Shown here: piece by piece, positions 9,083 through 20,631 of the stretch
Layout of the letters: each line of letters begins with the position of its first letter
How positions within the stretch are numbered: position 1 is the stretch's first letter
Assembly: GCF_000308535.1 (NCBI RefSeq)
Contig: NZ_BAFW01000008.1
Span: forward strand, 26,042 to 90,041
Reading direction: 5' to 3'
DNA: 64,000 nucleotides
Origin: Nocardia cerradoensis NBRC 101014
GTDB taxonomy: Bacteria > Actinomycetota > Actinomycetes > Mycobacteriales > Mycobacteriaceae
Position numbers and translations under genes: made by a program
Notes under the pieces: model-generated
Told to the model about the DNA's origin: nothing
What the model saw: the letters and a program-made list of their open reading frames with translations, nothing else
The model's database searches: none

Positions 9083-10066
9083 GTGACCTCCGATTTTTCG
9101 CGGCCCGACGAGGCCGATTCATCGCGCCCCGCCGCGCCCGCGGCATCGGGCACATCCGCTGTTTCCGGCTCCGATCCGGCGCCGGCTCGGCTGACGGTCG
9201 GCATCGTGTCGGCGGGCCGGGTGGGTTCGGCGCTGGGTGTCGCGCTGGAGCGTGCCGGGCATGTGGTGTTCGGGGTGTCCGCGATTTCCGATGCGTCGCG
9301 GCATCGGGCGCGGACGCGGTTGCCGGAGGCGCAGATCTTGCCGGTGGAGGAGATCGCGGCCCGCAGCGAACTGCTGATCCTGGCGGTACCGGACAGTGAA
9401 CTGCCCGGTCTGGTGGCCGGTTTGGCGGCCGCGCGGGTGGTCCGCCCGGGAACGATCGTCGCGCATACCTCGGGGGCGAACGGCGTGGCCGTACTGTCCC
9501 CGCTGACCGGTGTCCGCCCGCTGGCGATCCATCCGGCGATGACCTTCACCGGCCACGACGAGGACACCGCGCGCTTGGCGAATGCCTGTTTCGGGATCAC
9601 CGCGGCCGACGAGATCGGTTATGCGATCGCGCAGTCGCTGGTGATCGAGATGGGCGGCGAACCGGTCCGGGTGCCGGAGGAGAACCGGGCGCTGTATCAC
9701 GCGGCTCTCGCGCACGGCAGTAATCATCTGGTCACCCTGATCGTCGATGCGGTGGCGGCGTTGCGGGCGGCGTTGGACGGCCCGGGTCTGCTGGGGCAGC
9801 AGGTGGTCGACGAGCAGCCCAACGGTTTGGCGGAGCGGATGCTGGCGCCGCTGGCGTCGGCGGCGCTGGACAACGCGCTGCGCCGGGGTCTGCCGGCCTT
9901 GACCGGCCCGGTGGCGCGTGGTGACGCCCTCGCGGTCTCGGCGCACCTGGAGGCACTGGCCGCGGCCGATCCGGAGCTGGCCGAGAGCTATCGCGCGATG
10001 TCGCTGCGGACGGCGCAGCTGGCCCGCACGAGTCCGGATCTGATCGGTCTGCTGGAGGGACACTGA
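9083..10066 (+). CDS. Rossmann-fold and DUF2520 protein next to panC (Rv3603c-like)
   Basis: Product of 327 residues with an N-terminal dinucleotide-binding motif ([14 protein letters not shown], about residues 38-51) and a C-terminal all-helical DUF2520 domain, the layout of ketopantoate-reductase-like proteins. GTG 9083 follows GAGAGGACAAC. Its stop overlaps the panC ATG by one base (TGATG), so it is coupled to pantothenate synthesis. It may supply pantoate, because no other ketopantoate reductase is in the operon. That role is inferred from fold and position and not shown by specific residues. Confidence 0.8.
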   Translation: MTSDFSRPDEADSSRPAAPAASGTSAVSGSDPAPARLTVGIVSAGRVGSALGVALERAGHVVFGVSAISDASRHRARTRLPEAQILPVEEIAARSELLILAVPDSELPGLVAGLAAARVVRPGTIVAHTSGANGVAVLSPLTGVRPLAIHPAMTFTGHDEDTARLANACFGITAADEIGYAIAQSLVIEMGGEPVRVPEENRALYHAALAHGSNHLVTLIVDAVAALRAALDGPGLLGQQVVDEQPNGLAERMLAPLASAALDNALRRGLPALTGPVARGDALAVSAHLEALAAADPELAESYRAMSLRTAQLARTSPDLIGLLEGH

Positions 10067-11091
10067 TGTCGAATTCGCGAGCGAAGAAGCTGACCCCGGA
10101 GCAGTTGCGCACCCTGTATCGCCCGGGCGAGCTGACGGTGGTGCACGAGCCGGCCGCGCTCTCGGCGGTGACCTCCGCACTGCGCGGGGTGGGTCGCACG
10201 GTCGCGCTGGTGCCGACGATGGGTGCCCTGCACGAGGGCCATCTGGAGTTGGTGCGCCGCGCCAAGCGCACGAATCAGGTTGTGGTGGTGTCGATTTTCG
10301 TCAACCCGCTGCAGTTCGGCGAGAACGAGGACTTCGACAAGTATCCGCGCACGCTCGACAGCGATGTGGCGCTGTTGCGTGACGAGGGCGTGGCGCTGGT
10401 GTTCGCGCCGAGCGTGGCCCAGATGTATCCGGAGGGCCCGCGGACCTCGGTCCATCCGGGACCGCTCGGCGCCGAGTTGGAGGGCGCCAGCCGCCCGACC
10501 CACTTCGCGGGGATGTTGACGGTGGTGGCGAAACTGCTGCAGATCGTCCGTCCGCACGAGGCGTTCTTCGGCGAGAAGGACTATCAGCAGCTGACGCTGA
10601 TCCGGCAGATGGTCCGGGATCTGAACTTCGACGTCGAGATCGTCGCGGTGCCCACGGTGCGCGAATCCGACGGCTTGGCGTTGTCCTCGCGCAACCGCTA
10701 CCTGGACGAGCAGCAGCGCGAGTCGGCGATCACGCTGTCCGCCGCGCTGGCCGCGGGCCGGCATGCGGCGGGGCGGGGACCCGACGCGGTGGTGGCCGCG
10801 GCCCGTTCGGTGCTCGACGGCGCGACCGGTGTCGACGTCGACTACTTGGAGTTGCGTGGTTCCGATCTGGGCCCCATTCCGAGCAGCGGGAACGCTCGTC
10901 TGCTGGTGGCCGCCCGCGTCGGCGCCACCCGCCTGATCGACAACCTTCCCGTCACCGTCGTTCCCGCGGTGTCCGATGCGGCGTCCGCGGGGCCCTCCGT
11001 GGTTACGCAGGCTGCCGCCTCCGGACCCGTCGCTCCCGCCGACGGCCACAATGCTGTCCCCGATTTCCAGCCTGCCCAGGCCGACGCATAG
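10066..11091 (+). CDS. panC: Pantothenate synthetase PanC
   Basis: ATP-dependent ligation of pantoate and beta-alanine to pantothenate. The nucleotidyltransferase motif [11 protein letters not shown] is at residues 50-60 (His56 and His59 correspond to the HIGH-type histidines), [10 protein letters not shown] and [10 protein letters not shown] are present. The core ends near residue 285; a further 50 residues of Ala/Ser/Pro-rich sequence follow, longer than usual. An extra N-terminal 20 residues precede the family start. panD begins 14 bp downstream. Confidence 0.96.
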   Translation: MSNSRAKKLTPEQLRTLYRPGELTVVHEPAALSAVTSALRGVGRTVALVPTMGALHEGHLELVRRAKRTNQVVVVSIFVNPLQFGENEDFDKYPRTLDSDVALLRDEGVALVFAPSVAQMYPEGPRTSVHPGPLGAELEGASRPTHFAGMLTVVAKLLQIVRPHEAFFGEKDYQQLTLIRQMVRDLNFDVEIVAVPTVRESDGLALSSRNRYLDEQQRESAITLSAALAAGRHAAGRGPDAVVAAARSVLDGATGVDVDYLELRGSDLGPIPSSGNARLLVAARVGATRLIDNLPVTVVPAVSDAASAGPSVVTQAAASGPVAPADGHNAVPDFQPAQADA

Positions 11092-11105
11092 GAAAGGCGA
11101 CCACG

Positions 11106-11525
11106 ATGTTGCGCACCATGATGAAGTCGAAGATCCACCGTGCCACGGTGACCCACGCCGATCTGCACTATGTGGGCTCGGTGACCGTGGATCCGGATCT
11201 GATGGATGCCGCCGATCTGCTCGAGGGCGAGCAGGTCTGCATCGTCGATATCGACAACGGCGCCCGGCTGGAAACCTATGTGATCGCCGGTGAGCGCGGT
11301 TCGGGTGTGATCGGAATCAACGGCGCCGCAGCGCATCTGGTGAATCCGGGTGATCTCGTCATCCTGATCGCCTACGGCATGATGGACGAGGCCGAGCTGC
11401 GCGAGTACCAGCCGCGGGTGGTGTTCGTCGACGACCGCAACCGTCCGGTGCAGCTGGGTTCGGACCCGGCGCACGCCCCGGAGGGTTCGGGGTTGACCTC
11501 GCCGCGCTCGCTGACCTTCGCCTGA
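11106..11525 (+). CDS. panD: Aspartate 1-decarboxylase PanD
   Basis: Makes beta-alanine for PanC. The proenzyme cleaves itself between Gly24 and Ser25 (HYVGSVTV) to form the pyruvoyl cofactor. Tyr58-type and Asn72-type core residues sit in the following strands ([11 protein letters not shown]). Length 139 residues, normal for actinobacteria with a short C-terminal extension. A strong ribosome site, AGGAAAGG, precedes the ATG. It lies between panC and coaX in one operon. Confidence 0.97.
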   Translation: MLRTMMKSKIHRATVTHADLHYVGSVTVDPDLMDAADLLEGEQVCIVDIDNGARLETYVIAGERGSGVIGINGAAAHLVNPGDLVILIAYGMMDEAELREYQPRVVFVDDRNRPVQLGSDPAHAPEGSGLTSPRSLTFA

Positions 11526-11546
11526 GCCGCGGGCAGCGGGGCGAGG

Positions 11547-12341
11547 ATGCTGCTGACGATCGACGTCCGCAACACCAGTATCGAGATCGGCCTGTTCTCG
11601 GGCAGTGGTGCGCACGCGGAACTGGTGCACACCTGGCGTGTGCACACCAATCCGCTGCTGACCGCCGACGAATTCGCCATGCAGGTACGGGGTTTGGTGG
11701 GCGAGCGGCTGGATCAGGTGGTCGGGGTGTCGGCGCTGTCGACGGTGCCGCCGGTGCTGCGGGAGTTGCGAACCATGCTGGGCCGGTACTGGTCGCATGT
11801 GCCGCACGTGCTGGTGGAACCCGGTGTGCGCACCGGAATTCCGCTGCTGGTCGACAATCCGAAAGAGGTCGGCGCCGACCGGATCGTGAATTGCCTTGCG
11901 GCATATCACCGTTTCGAATCGCCGGCGATCGTGGTCGACTTCGGCACCGCCATCTGTGTCGACCTGGTGTCGGCGAAGGGTGAATTCCTCGGCGGGACGA
12001 TCGCGCCCGGGGTGGAGATCTCCACCGAGGCGCTGGTGGCCCGCAGTGCGCTGCGGCGCGCGGAGCTGGCCCGCCCGCGTTCGGTGGTGGGTAAGAACAG
12101 CATGGAATGCATGCAGTCCGGTGCGGTGTTCGGCTTCGCCGGACTGGTCGACGGCTTGATCGACCGGATTCGCGACGAGCTCGACGCCTTCGCCGGCGAC
12201 GACGTGTCGGTGGTGGCGACGGGCCCGACCGCACCGCTGATCGTCCCCGAATCCGAGACCATCGATCACCACGAGCCGCATCTGACGCTGGACGGCCTGC
12301 GTCTGGTCTACGAGCGCAACCAGCAGCGCCGCCGCCCCTGA
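11547..12341 (+). CDS. coaX: Type III pantothenate kinase CoaX
   Basis: Phosphorylates pantothenate, the first step from vitamin B5 to CoA. The ASKHA-fold phosphate motif is at the N-terminus ([16 protein letters not shown]), followed by GADRIVN and the [11 protein letters not shown] motif, then GGTIAPGVE. Length 264 residues is normal. It ends the pantothenate run; a hairpin overlapping its stop codon separates it from the cysteine leader region. Confidence 0.95.
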   Translation: MLLTIDVRNTSIEIGLFSGSGAHAELVHTWRVHTNPLLTADEFAMQVRGLVGERLDQVVGVSALSTVPPVLRELRTMLGRYWSHVPHVLVEPGVRTGIPLLVDNPKEVGADRIVNCLAAYHRFESPAIVVDFGTAICVDLVSAKGEFLGGTIAPGVEISTEALVARSALRRAELARPRSVVGKNSMECMQSGAVFGFAGLVDGLIDRIRDELDAFAGDDVSVVATGPTAPLIVPESETIDHHEPHLTLDGLRLVYERNQQRRRP

Positions 12342-12352
12342 CGGCGCTGCTG
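12321..12352 (+). terminator. Hairpin at the coaX stop codon
   Basis: 11-bp arms CAGCAGCGCCG (12321-12331) and CGGCGCTGCTG (12342-12352), with a 10-nt loop that includes the coaX TGA. A likely terminator for the fol/pan operon; no T-run. Confidence 0.5.
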
Positions 12353-12372
12353 TGGGGTGAAACACACCGCGC

Positions 12373-12400
12373 TTGCACGCGCCGGTCACCCTGCTAGACT
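12373..12400 (+). promoter_or_regulatory. Promoter of the cysteine leader peptide operon
   Basis: TTGCAC (12373-12378), a 16-nt spacer and an extended -10, TGC-TAGACT (12392-12400). The predicted start is 7-8 nt downstream, at the leader GTG itself, so the leader would be translated without an untranslated region. Confidence 0.7.
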
Positions 12401-12407
12401 TCGGCTC

Positions 12408-12449
12408 GTGACTTTCCGCGTGAGCACCCAGGAGTGTTGTCGAGGCTGA
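12408..12449 (+). CDS. Cys-rich leader peptide (13 aa), leaderless
   Basis: The short frame GTG 12408 to TGA 12447 encodes MTFRVSTQECCRG with two adjacent cysteine codons (12435-12440) near its end. It has no ribosome site and lies one -10 spacing after TAGACT, so it is probably read from a leaderless transcript. Polycysteine leader peptides of this type, including one named after the Ms5788 rhodanese locus, are known as cysteine-responsive attenuators in mycobacteria. Here it precedes cysteine dioxygenase and a rhodanese. The peptide itself is probably only a sensor: ribosome pausing at the Cys codons would change folding of the RNA that follows. Confidence 0.8.
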   Translation: MTFRVSTQECCRG

Positions 12450-12509
12450 TTCGCCTCGGCTGATTGTCGAGGCTGCGTTTCCGCCCTCGGCCATCCACTA
12501 CTCCTGGAG
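12428..12509 (+). promoter_or_regulatory. Cysteine attenuator: competing RNA pairings before cysteine dioxygenase
   Basis: CGAGGC at 12441-12446 can pair with GCCTCG at 12453-12458, and the same GCCTCG can pair instead with a second CGAGGC at 12468-12473. Separately, CCAGGAGT at 12428-12435, which ends at the first Cys codon, is perfectly complementary to ACTCCTGG at 12500-12507, which overlaps the GGAG ribosome site (12506-12509) of the dioxygenase gene. A ribosome held at the Cys codons would cover 12428-12435 and free the ribosome site. Confidence 0.6.
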
Positions 12510-12517
12510 CTTCGCTC

Positions 12518-13177
12518 ATGCGTTCCTCTGTAATCGCCTCTGCTGTTACCTCCGCCGCGAGTGCTGACGCCGCGCGTCGCCGGACGGGGCAGTTGCCGCC
12601 CACTCGCCCGGCCAATCGGCTCGCCGCGGAGATCACCGATCGTTCGGTCTCGTCCGCGTTGCCGACCCGGCTGCGTCCGGCGGATCTGCTGCGGCTGACC
12701 GACGAGGGTGCCGAGGACGTACTGGCCGGCCGCTTCGACCATCTGCTCCCGTCGGCCGGCGTGTGGCCCACCGAAAACCGTTGGGCGGTACGCCTTCTCG
12801 CCGACGATGAGGTCGACGTCTGGTTGATCAGCTGGGTGCCGGACCGGTCGACGGAATTACACGACCATGCCGGCTCGCTCGGCGCCCTGACCGTGCTGAG
12901 CGGCGCGCTCTCGGAATTCCGCTGGAACGGTAAGGAATTGCGTCAGCGCACCCTCGCCGCCGGCGATCAGGCCTCGTTCCCGCTCGGCTGGGTACACGAC
13001 GTGGTGCGTGCCCCGGACCACGTCGCGGGTGTGCCCGAACCGTCGAATCCGACGCTGTCGGTACACGCGTATTCACCACCCCTGTCCGCCATGTCGTATT
13101 ACGAAGTGACCGGCCACGGAACGTTGCGGCGCACCCGTACCGTGCTCACCGACCAGCCCGAAGGCGATGTGAAATGA
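12518..13177 (+). CDS. Cysteine dioxygenase, type I family
   Basis: Cupin-fold iron enzyme that oxidises L-cysteine to cysteine sulfinate. The three-histidine iron site is visible: His115 and His117 (ELHDHAGS) and His183 (SVHAYSPP), plus SYYE near the C-terminus. Length 219 residues. ATG 12518 follows GGAG at 12506-12509; earlier in-frame starts lie inside the attenuator and are unlikely. It overlaps the rhodanese gene by 4 bp (ATGA). A related thiol dioxygenase acting on another thiol cannot be excluded. Confidence 0.9.
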   Translation: MRSSVIASAVTSAASADAARRRTGQLPPTRPANRLAAEITDRSVSSALPTRLRPADLLRLTDEGAEDVLAGRFDHLLPSAGVWPTENRWAVRLLADDEVDVWLISWVPDRSTELHDHAGSLGALTVLSGALSEFRWNGKELRQRTLAAGDQASFPLGWVHDVVRAPDHVAGVPEPSNPTLSVHAYSPPLSAMSYYEVTGHGTLRRTRTVLTDQPEGDVK

Positions 13178-13611
13178 CGCACACGCATCTCACCATCAAT
13201 GACATGCTGGAGGCGGCGCGCGCGCGATTGACGCGCATGTACGCGTTCGAATTACCCGAGGCGATCGCGCGCGGCGCCCTGCTGGTCGATATTCGCCCGC
13301 AAGCCCAGCGCGTCAAGGAGGGCACCCTGCCGGGCGCCTTGGTGATCGAGCGCAATGTGCTGGAGTGGCGGCTCGACCCCACCAGCCCCGCGCGGCTCGC
13401 GCTGGCCACCGATCACGATCGCGAATGGGTGATCGTCTGCTCGGAGGGTTACACCTCTAGTTTGGCGGCCGCCACACTGCAGGAGTTGGGTCTGCACCGG
13501 GCCACCGATCTGGTCGGTGGCTATCAGGCGGTAAAGGCCGCGGGGCTGCTGTCGGTGGCCGCCGGCGCACCGCATCTGGCCGGTGAGATCAACGCACTCG
13601 TCTCGCTGTAA
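13174..13611 (+). CDS. Rhodanese-like sulfurtransferase
   Basis: Single rhodanese domain of 145 residues. Signatures: LLVDIRPQAQR (residues 37-46), the active-site loop VCSEGYTSS with catalytic Cys89, and DLVGGYQAVKAAGL near the end. It would carry a persulfide in sulfur transfer. Translational coupling to cysteine dioxygenase and the shared cysteine leader place it in cysteine/sulfane-sulfur turnover. Acceptor unknown. Confidence 0.92.
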   Translation: MTHTHLTINDMLEAARARLTRMYAFELPEAIARGALLVDIRPQAQRVKEGTLPGALVIERNVLEWRLDPTSPARLALATDHDREWVIVCSEGYTSSLAAATLQELGLHRATDLVGGYQAVKAAGLLSVAAGAPHLAGEINALVSL

Positions 13612-13663
13612 TCGCCCGGGTGAGCGGGGGTCGGGCGCGCGCAAAAGGATTTCCGGCGCACGA

Positions 13664-13677
13664 TAGGGTGGTTCGCT
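13664..13677 (+). promoter_or_regulatory. Leaderless -10 box for lysS
   Basis: TAGGGT (13664-13669) lies 8 nt before the GTG start at 13678; no ribosome site is present. Confidence 0.45.
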
Positions 13678-15243
13678 GTGAGCACCCCGAACAGCCCTTC
13701 GTCCGGTGGCTCCGCGGGCCGGGTTCCTGCGGGGCAATCGCATCCTGCCGCAGCGGAAGTCGACGTTCCCGAACAGATGCGGATCCGCCGGGAGAAGCGT
13801 GAGCGGCTGATCGACGCGGGCGTCGAGGCGTATCCGGTCGTGGTGCCGCGGACCCACAGCCTCGCCGAGATCCGCGCCGCCTATCCCGACCTCGAGCCCG
13901 ACACCAGCACCGGAGTGCAGGCCGGTGTGGCCGGCCGGGTCATCTTCATGCGCAATACCGGCAAACTGTGCTTCGCCACGCTGCAGGAGGGTGACGGCAC
14001 CAAGCTGCAGGCGATGATCAGTCTGAACGGTGTCGGTGCCGACGCGCTGGCGGCGTGGAAGGCCGATGTCGATCTGGGCGATTTCGTCTTCGTGCACGGC
14101 GAGGTCATCTCCTCCCGTACCGGGGAACTGAGCGTGATGGCCGATTCCTGGTCGATGGCGGCCAAATCGCTGCGTCCGCTGCCGGTGGCGCACAAGGAGT
14201 TGAGCGAGGAGTCGCGGGTCCGGCAGCGCTATGTCGACCTCATCGTGCGGCCGGAGGCGCGGGAGAACGCCCGCACCCGGATCGCGGCGGTGCGCGCACT
14301 GCGAAATGCGTTGGAGCGCAGGGGTTTCCTCGAGGTCGAGACGCCGATGTTGCAGACCCTGCACGGGGGCGCGGCGGCGCGTCCGTTCGTCACCCATTCC
14401 AATGCGCTGGATATGGATCTGTATCTGCGCATCGCGCCGGAGTTGTTCCTCAAGCGATGCGTGGTGGGCGGGATCGAGAAGGTCTTCGAGATCAACCGCA
14501 ACTTCCGCAACGAGGGCGCCGACTCGACGCATTCGCCCGAGTTCGCGATGTTGGAAACTTATGAGGCCTACGGCACCTACGACGATTCCGCGCTGATGAT
14601 GCGGGAATTGATCCAGGAAGTCGCGCAAGAGGTCTTCGGCACTCAGGTCGTCACGCTCGCCGACGGTACGGAATACGATCTGAGTGGTGAGTGGAACACC
14701 GTCGAGATGTATCCCTCGCTATCCGATTCGCTGGGGGTCGAGGTAACGCCGGAAACTACTGTTCCGGAATTGCTGGCACTGGCCGATCGAGTCGGTCTGG
14801 AAATTCCTCCGGACAAGGGTTACGGCCACGGCAAACTTGTCGAGGAACTGTGGGAACACAGCTATGGCGACAAGCTCTATGCCCCCACTTTCGTGCGTGA
14901 CTTCCCGGTGGAGACGTCGCCGCTGACGCGGCAGCACCGAAGTAAGCCGGGCGTCACGGAGAAGTGGGATCTGTATGTCCGCGGATTCGAGTTGGCCACC
15001 GGCTATTCGGAACTCGTGGATCCGGTCGTGCAGCGGGAACGTTTTGTCGACCAGGCCAGACTGGCCGCCGCTGGTGACGACGAGGCCATGCGGCTGGACG
15101 AGGACTTCCTCGCCGCCATGGAACACGGTATGCCGCCGACAACGGGTACCGGTATGGGAATCGACCGCTTGCTGATGGCACTGACCGGACTCGGAATCCG
15201 GGAAACCATACTCTTCCCAATTGTGCGTCCGTCCGGTCGCTGA
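13678..15243 (+). CDS. lysS: Lysyl-tRNA synthetase, class II
   Basis: Charges tRNA-Lys. The N-terminal OB-fold (about 70-185) is followed by the class II catalytic core: motif 2 [20 protein letters not shown] near residues 271-290 and motif 3 [11 protein letters not shown] near 493-503. The first 30 residues are a low-complexity extension. Length 521 is normal for the LysS2-type enzyme. GTG start, apparently leaderless. Position between coaX and lsr2 matches M. tuberculosis. Confidence 0.97.
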   Translation: MSTPNSPSSGGSAGRVPAGQSHPAAAEVDVPEQMRIRREKRERLIDAGVEAYPVVVPRTHSLAEIRAAYPDLEPDTSTGVQAGVAGRVIFMRNTGKLCFATLQEGDGTKLQAMISLNGVGADALAAWKADVDLGDFVFVHGEVISSRTGELSVMADSWSMAAKSLRPLPVAHKELSEESRVRQRYVDLIVRPEARENARTRIAAVRALRNALERRGFLEVETPMLQTLHGGAAARPFVTHSNALDMDLYLRIAPELFLKRCVVGGIEKVFEINRNFRNEGADSTHSPEFAMLETYEAYGTYDDSALMMRELIQEVAQEVFGTQVVTLADGTEYDLSGEWNTVEMYPSLSDSLGVEVTPETTVPELLALADRVGLEIPPDKGYGHGKLVEELWEHSYGDKLYAPTFVRDFPVETSPLTRQHRSKPGVTEKWDLYVRGFELATGYSELVDPVVQRERFVDQARLAAAGDDEAMRLDEDFLAAMEHGMPPTTGTGMGIDRLLMALTGLGIRETILFPIVRPSGR

Positions 15244-15272
15244 GTACCGGGATTGAATGCCGATTCCCCGTC

Positions 15273-15300
15273 TTGGAAATTTCGTATCTAGAGGTATTCT
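15273..15300 (+). promoter_or_regulatory. lsr2 promoter
   Basis: TTGGAA (15273-15278), a 16-nt spacer and TATTCT (15295-15300), 57 nt before the lsr2 ATG. GAGAGGA lies upstream of the start as ribosome site. Confidence 0.6.
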
Positions 15301-15357
15301 CGACTCGGGCATCGGCCTGGTATCCGGGTCGCACGATTTCGAGAGGACGTTCATCTC

Positions 15358-15723
15358 ATGGCAAAGAAGGTCACCGTTAGCCTGATCGACGATGTCGATG
15401 GTGAGTCCATTGCGGACGAGACCATCGAGTTCGCGATCGACGGTGTTTCGTACGAGATCGACCTGTCCGCGGCGAATGCGGCGAAGCTGCGCGACGGGCT
15501 GGACGTGTGGGTCGCCAATGCCCGTCGGGTGAGCGGTCGCCGGCGCAGCAAGCCGGTCGGTGCGACCACCGGTGCGCCGAAGGGCCGAGTTTCCATGGAT
15601 CGCGAACAGAGTGCGGCAATTCGGGAATGGGCGCGGCGCAAGGGCCACAAGGTTTCCGCGCGCGGTCGCATCTCCGCCGATGTCGTGGAGAGCTACCACA
15701 AGGAAGTCGGCCGCAACAACTAG
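15358..15723 (+). CDS. lsr2: Nucleoid-associated protein Lsr2
   Basis: Xenogeneic silencer that bridges AT-rich DNA. The N-terminal dimerisation domain (residues 1-60: [15 protein letters not shown]) is joined by a basic linker (RRRSKP) to the C-terminal DNA-binding domain with [13 protein letters not shown] and the AT-hook-like Arg102-Gly103-Arg104. Length 121 residues is close to the 112 of M. tuberculosis. It has its own promoter and a 17-bp terminator hairpin, so it is a monocistronic unit. Confidence 0.97.
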   Translation: MAKKVTVSLIDDVDGESIADETIEFAIDGVSYEIDLSAANAAKLRDGLDVWVANARRVSGRRRSKPVGATTGAPKGRVSMDREQSAAIREWARRKGHKVSARGRISADVVESYHKEVGRNN

Positions 15724-15751
15724 TGCGGTCGAAAAGACCCGGCTGCGTCTG

Positions 15752-15799
15752 TGCCGCTGCCGCCCGGAGGAATCGTGCGACGTCCGGGCGGCAGCGGCA
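15752..15799 (+). terminator. lsr2 terminator
   Basis: Perfect 17-bp arms (15752-15768 and 15783-15799) with a 14-nt loop, then TTTCC. It starts 29 nt after the lsr2 stop codon. Confidence 0.75.
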
Positions 15800-15939
15800 T
15801 TTCCATGCGGTGACGGCATTTCCGCGGTCGCGCGCGGACGGCCCGGCGTGGTGATCTTGCTCGCCGCCGCGTCGGCGCGGCACCATGGGGCCTATGCAGA
15901 CCACGTCACTGGCGGTACGAGAGTGGGGGTAGCAACGCG

Positions 15940-16563
15940 GTGACGGACATTCACGAATCGTTTCTCCGGTTCATCGACGACACGGGCAGCCGGCACGAAC
16001 TGGCGCTGACCCCGGATCATCAGCGCATCACCATCGGGCGTTCGCCGCAGGCGGATCTGTCGCTGGGCTGGGATGCGGAGGTGTCGCGACTGCACGCGGC
16101 CGTGGAATATCTCGGCGCGCACTGGACGATCGTCGACGACGGACTGTCGCGCAACGGCACCTTCGTCAACGGGGAGCGACTGGTCGGCCGCCGCCGGCTC
16201 GAGGCCGGCGACCGCATCCGGGTCGGTACCTCGACGCTGTCGTTCCACGATTACACCGGCACGGTCGACGACGCGACCCGGACTTCGGTCGGCTCGGTCC
16301 CGAGTCCGCGATCGCTCACCGATACCCAGCGCGCGGTACTGATCGCGCTGTGCCGCCCATATCGCGACAACACCGAATTCGCCACGCCCGCATCCAATCA
16401 GCAGATCGCCGACGAGTTGTACCTGAGCGTGGATGCGATCAAAACCCATCTGCGCGCGCTGTTTTCGAAGTTCGGCGTCGAAGACCTGCCGCAGAACCAG
16501 AAGCGGGTGCGGCTGGCTGCGCTGGCCATCCAGAACGGCATCATCTCGCACCGCGACCTCTGA
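15940..16563 (+). CDS. FHA domain protein with C-terminal helix-turn-helix
   Basis: Product of 207 residues. Residues 20-105 form a forkhead-associated domain that binds phosphothreonine peptides: Gly33-Arg34-Ser35, Ser49-x-x-His52 and Asn72-Gly73 are all present. After a linker, residues 118-207 (TDTQRAVLIALCRPY, NQQIADELYLSVDAIKTHLRALFSKFGV) match the LuxR/transcriptional-regulator-like helix-turn-helix fused to FHA in actinobacteria. It probably reads Ser/Thr kinase signals and binds DNA or another partner. Kinase and target are not visible here. GTG start. Confidence 0.85.
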   Translation: MTDIHESFLRFIDDTGSRHELALTPDHQRITIGRSPQADLSLGWDAEVSRLHAAVEYLGAHWTIVDDGLSRNGTFVNGERLVGRRRLEAGDRIRVGTSTLSFHDYTGTVDDATRTSVGSVPSPRSLTDTQRAVLIALCRPYRDNTEFATPASNQQIADELYLSVDAIKTHLRALFSKFGVEDLPQNQKRVRLAALAIQNGIISHRDL

Positions 16564-16610
16564 TACCGGCCGCCGAATGTGACCGGCGATTCCGGTTACC
16601 CGCCGGTATC
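16562..16610 (+). terminator. Nested hairpin after the FHA gene
   Basis: Outer arms GATACCGGC (16562-16570) and GCCGGTATC (16602-16610) enclose a smaller stem ACCGG/CCGGT (16582-16586 and 16592-16596). It begins at the stop codon. Confidence 0.45.
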
Positions 16611-16642
16611 GATCCGAATGGTCCCTTTCCCCGCTAGCGTGT

Positions 16643-16656
16643 TGAAACACGTTCTA
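16643..16656 (+). promoter_or_regulatory. KstR-type operator upstream of the secreted lipase
   Basis: TGAAACACGTTCTA matches the KstR consensus TNNAACNNGTTNNA at every defined position. It ends 23 nt before the lipase ATG. An unusual run of eight T (16658-16665) and GGGAGGGG ribosome-site sequence separate it from the start. Confidence 0.65.
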
Positions 16657-16679
16657 GTTTTTTTTGGGAGGGGATCCCG

Positions 16680-17645
16680 ATGCCGTCTCATTTCGCGCAT
16701 CTGCCGCGCCGGGCGCTGGGAGCCGCGCTCGTTCTGGCGATCTCGAGCATTCTGTGGGTGACCGCCGCCGCCGCGGCCCACGCCGAATATCCGGTGGACT
16801 ACAACTTCTTCTCCGGCATTCCGTACGAGCTGCGAAATCCGGGTGGATCCCTGCCCGGCGCCGACGACTGGTCGTGCCGGCCCAGCGACGCCCATCCCGA
16901 ACCGGTCGTGCTGGTGCACGGCACCGGCGGCGGGGCGCAGACGAACTGGGGCGTGTACGCGCCGCTGCTGGCCAACGCGGGTTACTGCGTCTATTCGCTG
17001 ACCTACGGCGCCTACGATCTGCCGTGGCCGCTCTCGGCGATCGGCGGGATGCGGCCGATCGAGGACAGTTCGGCGGAACTCGCGGCATTCGTGGACCGGG
17101 TGCTGGCGGCGACCGGCGCCGAGAAGGTCGATCTGATCGCGCATTCGCAGGGCAATCTGGTGGGCAACTACTTCGTGAAGCGACTGGGCGGTGCCGACAA
17201 GGTCGACAAGTTCGTGGCCATCGCGGCGCCGTGGCTGGGCACCTTCGGCCCGGTGATCGACCCGGCTCGCGAAATCGCGCGGCGCCTGGGCGCGGCGCCG
17301 GCCTTCGACGCCGCCCTGGGGGCGAGCCCCTGTGCCGCCTGCGCGCAGATGACGGGTAGCACGGACTTCATCCGCTCCCTGAACGCCGACGGCGTCTACG
17401 ACCCGGACGTCACCTACACCAATATCGAGACCCGCTACGACGAGCTGGTGGTGCCGTACACCGTCGCCCTGGTGCCCGGCCCGACGACGACGAACATCGT
17501 GGTCCAGGACGGCTGCGCGGCGGACTACTCGGAGCACGCGGGCATCGCGGGCAGCGACCGGGCGGCGGCGTTCGCGCTCAACGCCCTGGATCCGGACGAT
17601 CCGCAGGCGGTGCCCTGCCACTTCATCCCGCCGATCACCGGATAG
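16680..17645 (+). CDS. Secreted alpha/beta-hydrolase lipase/esterase
   Basis: Extracellular lipase-like protein of 321 residues. A signal peptide is evident: basic HLPRR, hydrophobic 12-33, and a likely cut after AHA at residue 35. The oxyanion motif VLVHGTGGG is at 77-85 and the nucleophile elbow AHSQG has Ser156. Four cysteines suit an exported, disulfide-bonded enzyme. The KstR-type operator in its promoter suggests induction on sterol or cholesteryl-ester growth, where such an enzyme could free cholesterol or fatty acids. The substrate is inferred. Confidence 0.88.
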   Translation: MPSHFAHLPRRALGAALVLAISSILWVTAAAAAHAEYPVDYNFFSGIPYELRNPGGSLPGADDWSCRPSDAHPEPVVLVHGTGGGAQTNWGVYAPLLANAGYCVYSLTYGAYDLPWPLSAIGGMRPIEDSSAELAAFVDRVLAATGAEKVDLIAHSQGNLVGNYFVKRLGGADKVDKFVAIAAPWLGTFGPVIDPAREIARRLGAAPAFDAALGASPCAACAQMTGSTDFIRSLNADGVYDPDVTYTNIETRYDELVVPYTVALVPGPTTTNIVVQDGCAADYSEHAGIAGSDRAAAFALNALDPDDPQAVPCHFIPPITG

Positions 17646-17803
17646 TCCGGGTCCGGGCCGCGCACCCGCCGTCGCGAAGCGGAAGCGGAAAATTCAGCTG
17701 TGGGCGTAGTTGCTGGGGAAACGATCCGGGTTGGAGTCGCGTTAGAACGGTATGACTCGCGTTGTCGCCCGTTCGCAATAGGGTGGACGGACGACGGCCG
17801 TGA

Positions 17804-17831
17804 CCCCCGCCAACTACAGTAGAGGCGGGGG
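17804..17831 (+). other. Hairpin in the clpC1 upstream region
   Basis: CCCCCGCC (17804-17811) and GGCGGGGG (17824-17831) form an 8-bp stem whose loop contains TACAGT (17815-17820), a possible -10 box. Whether it acts in RNA or DNA cannot be told. Confidence 0.3.
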
Positions 17832-17936
17832 ATGCAACCCCAGGGCTTCATGGCAGGCTGGCGCCACAGGTGTGAAGCACGAAGCACAACAGCAGCGCCG
17901 GATGCCGTGGATAGCGGAGCAGGAAGTGAGGGAGCG

Positions 17937-20486
<2,550 letters not shown>

Positions 20487-20506
20487 GTAGTCCATACGAA
20501 TCGACC

Positions 20507-20539
20507 GATGCCGGTCACCCCGACGGGGTGACCGGCATC
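20507..20539 (+). terminator. clpC1 terminator
   Basis: Perfect 15-bp arms (20507-20521 and 20525-20539) with a GAC loop, 20 nt after the stop codon. Confidence 0.75.
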
Positions 20540-20631
20540 GTCGTATCCGGGTCTCCTGCCCTGAAAATGAGTGGCGGCCGCGCCGGAACCTGTTCCATGC
20601 TGGCGATATTCGCGAGTGGAAAGAGGGCTGT

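Noticed and set aside
15894..15932. A 12-codon frame upstream of the FHA gene
   Set aside because: No promoter spacing, no ribosome site and no unusual composition; likely chance.
17717..17743. GGAAAC-N18-GTT before clpC1 as an ECF (SigH/SigE-type) promoter
   Set aside because: Spacing is right but the -35 element has an extra A against GGAAC, and so short a motif is expected by chance. Only transcript mapping under heat or oxidative stress could rescue it.
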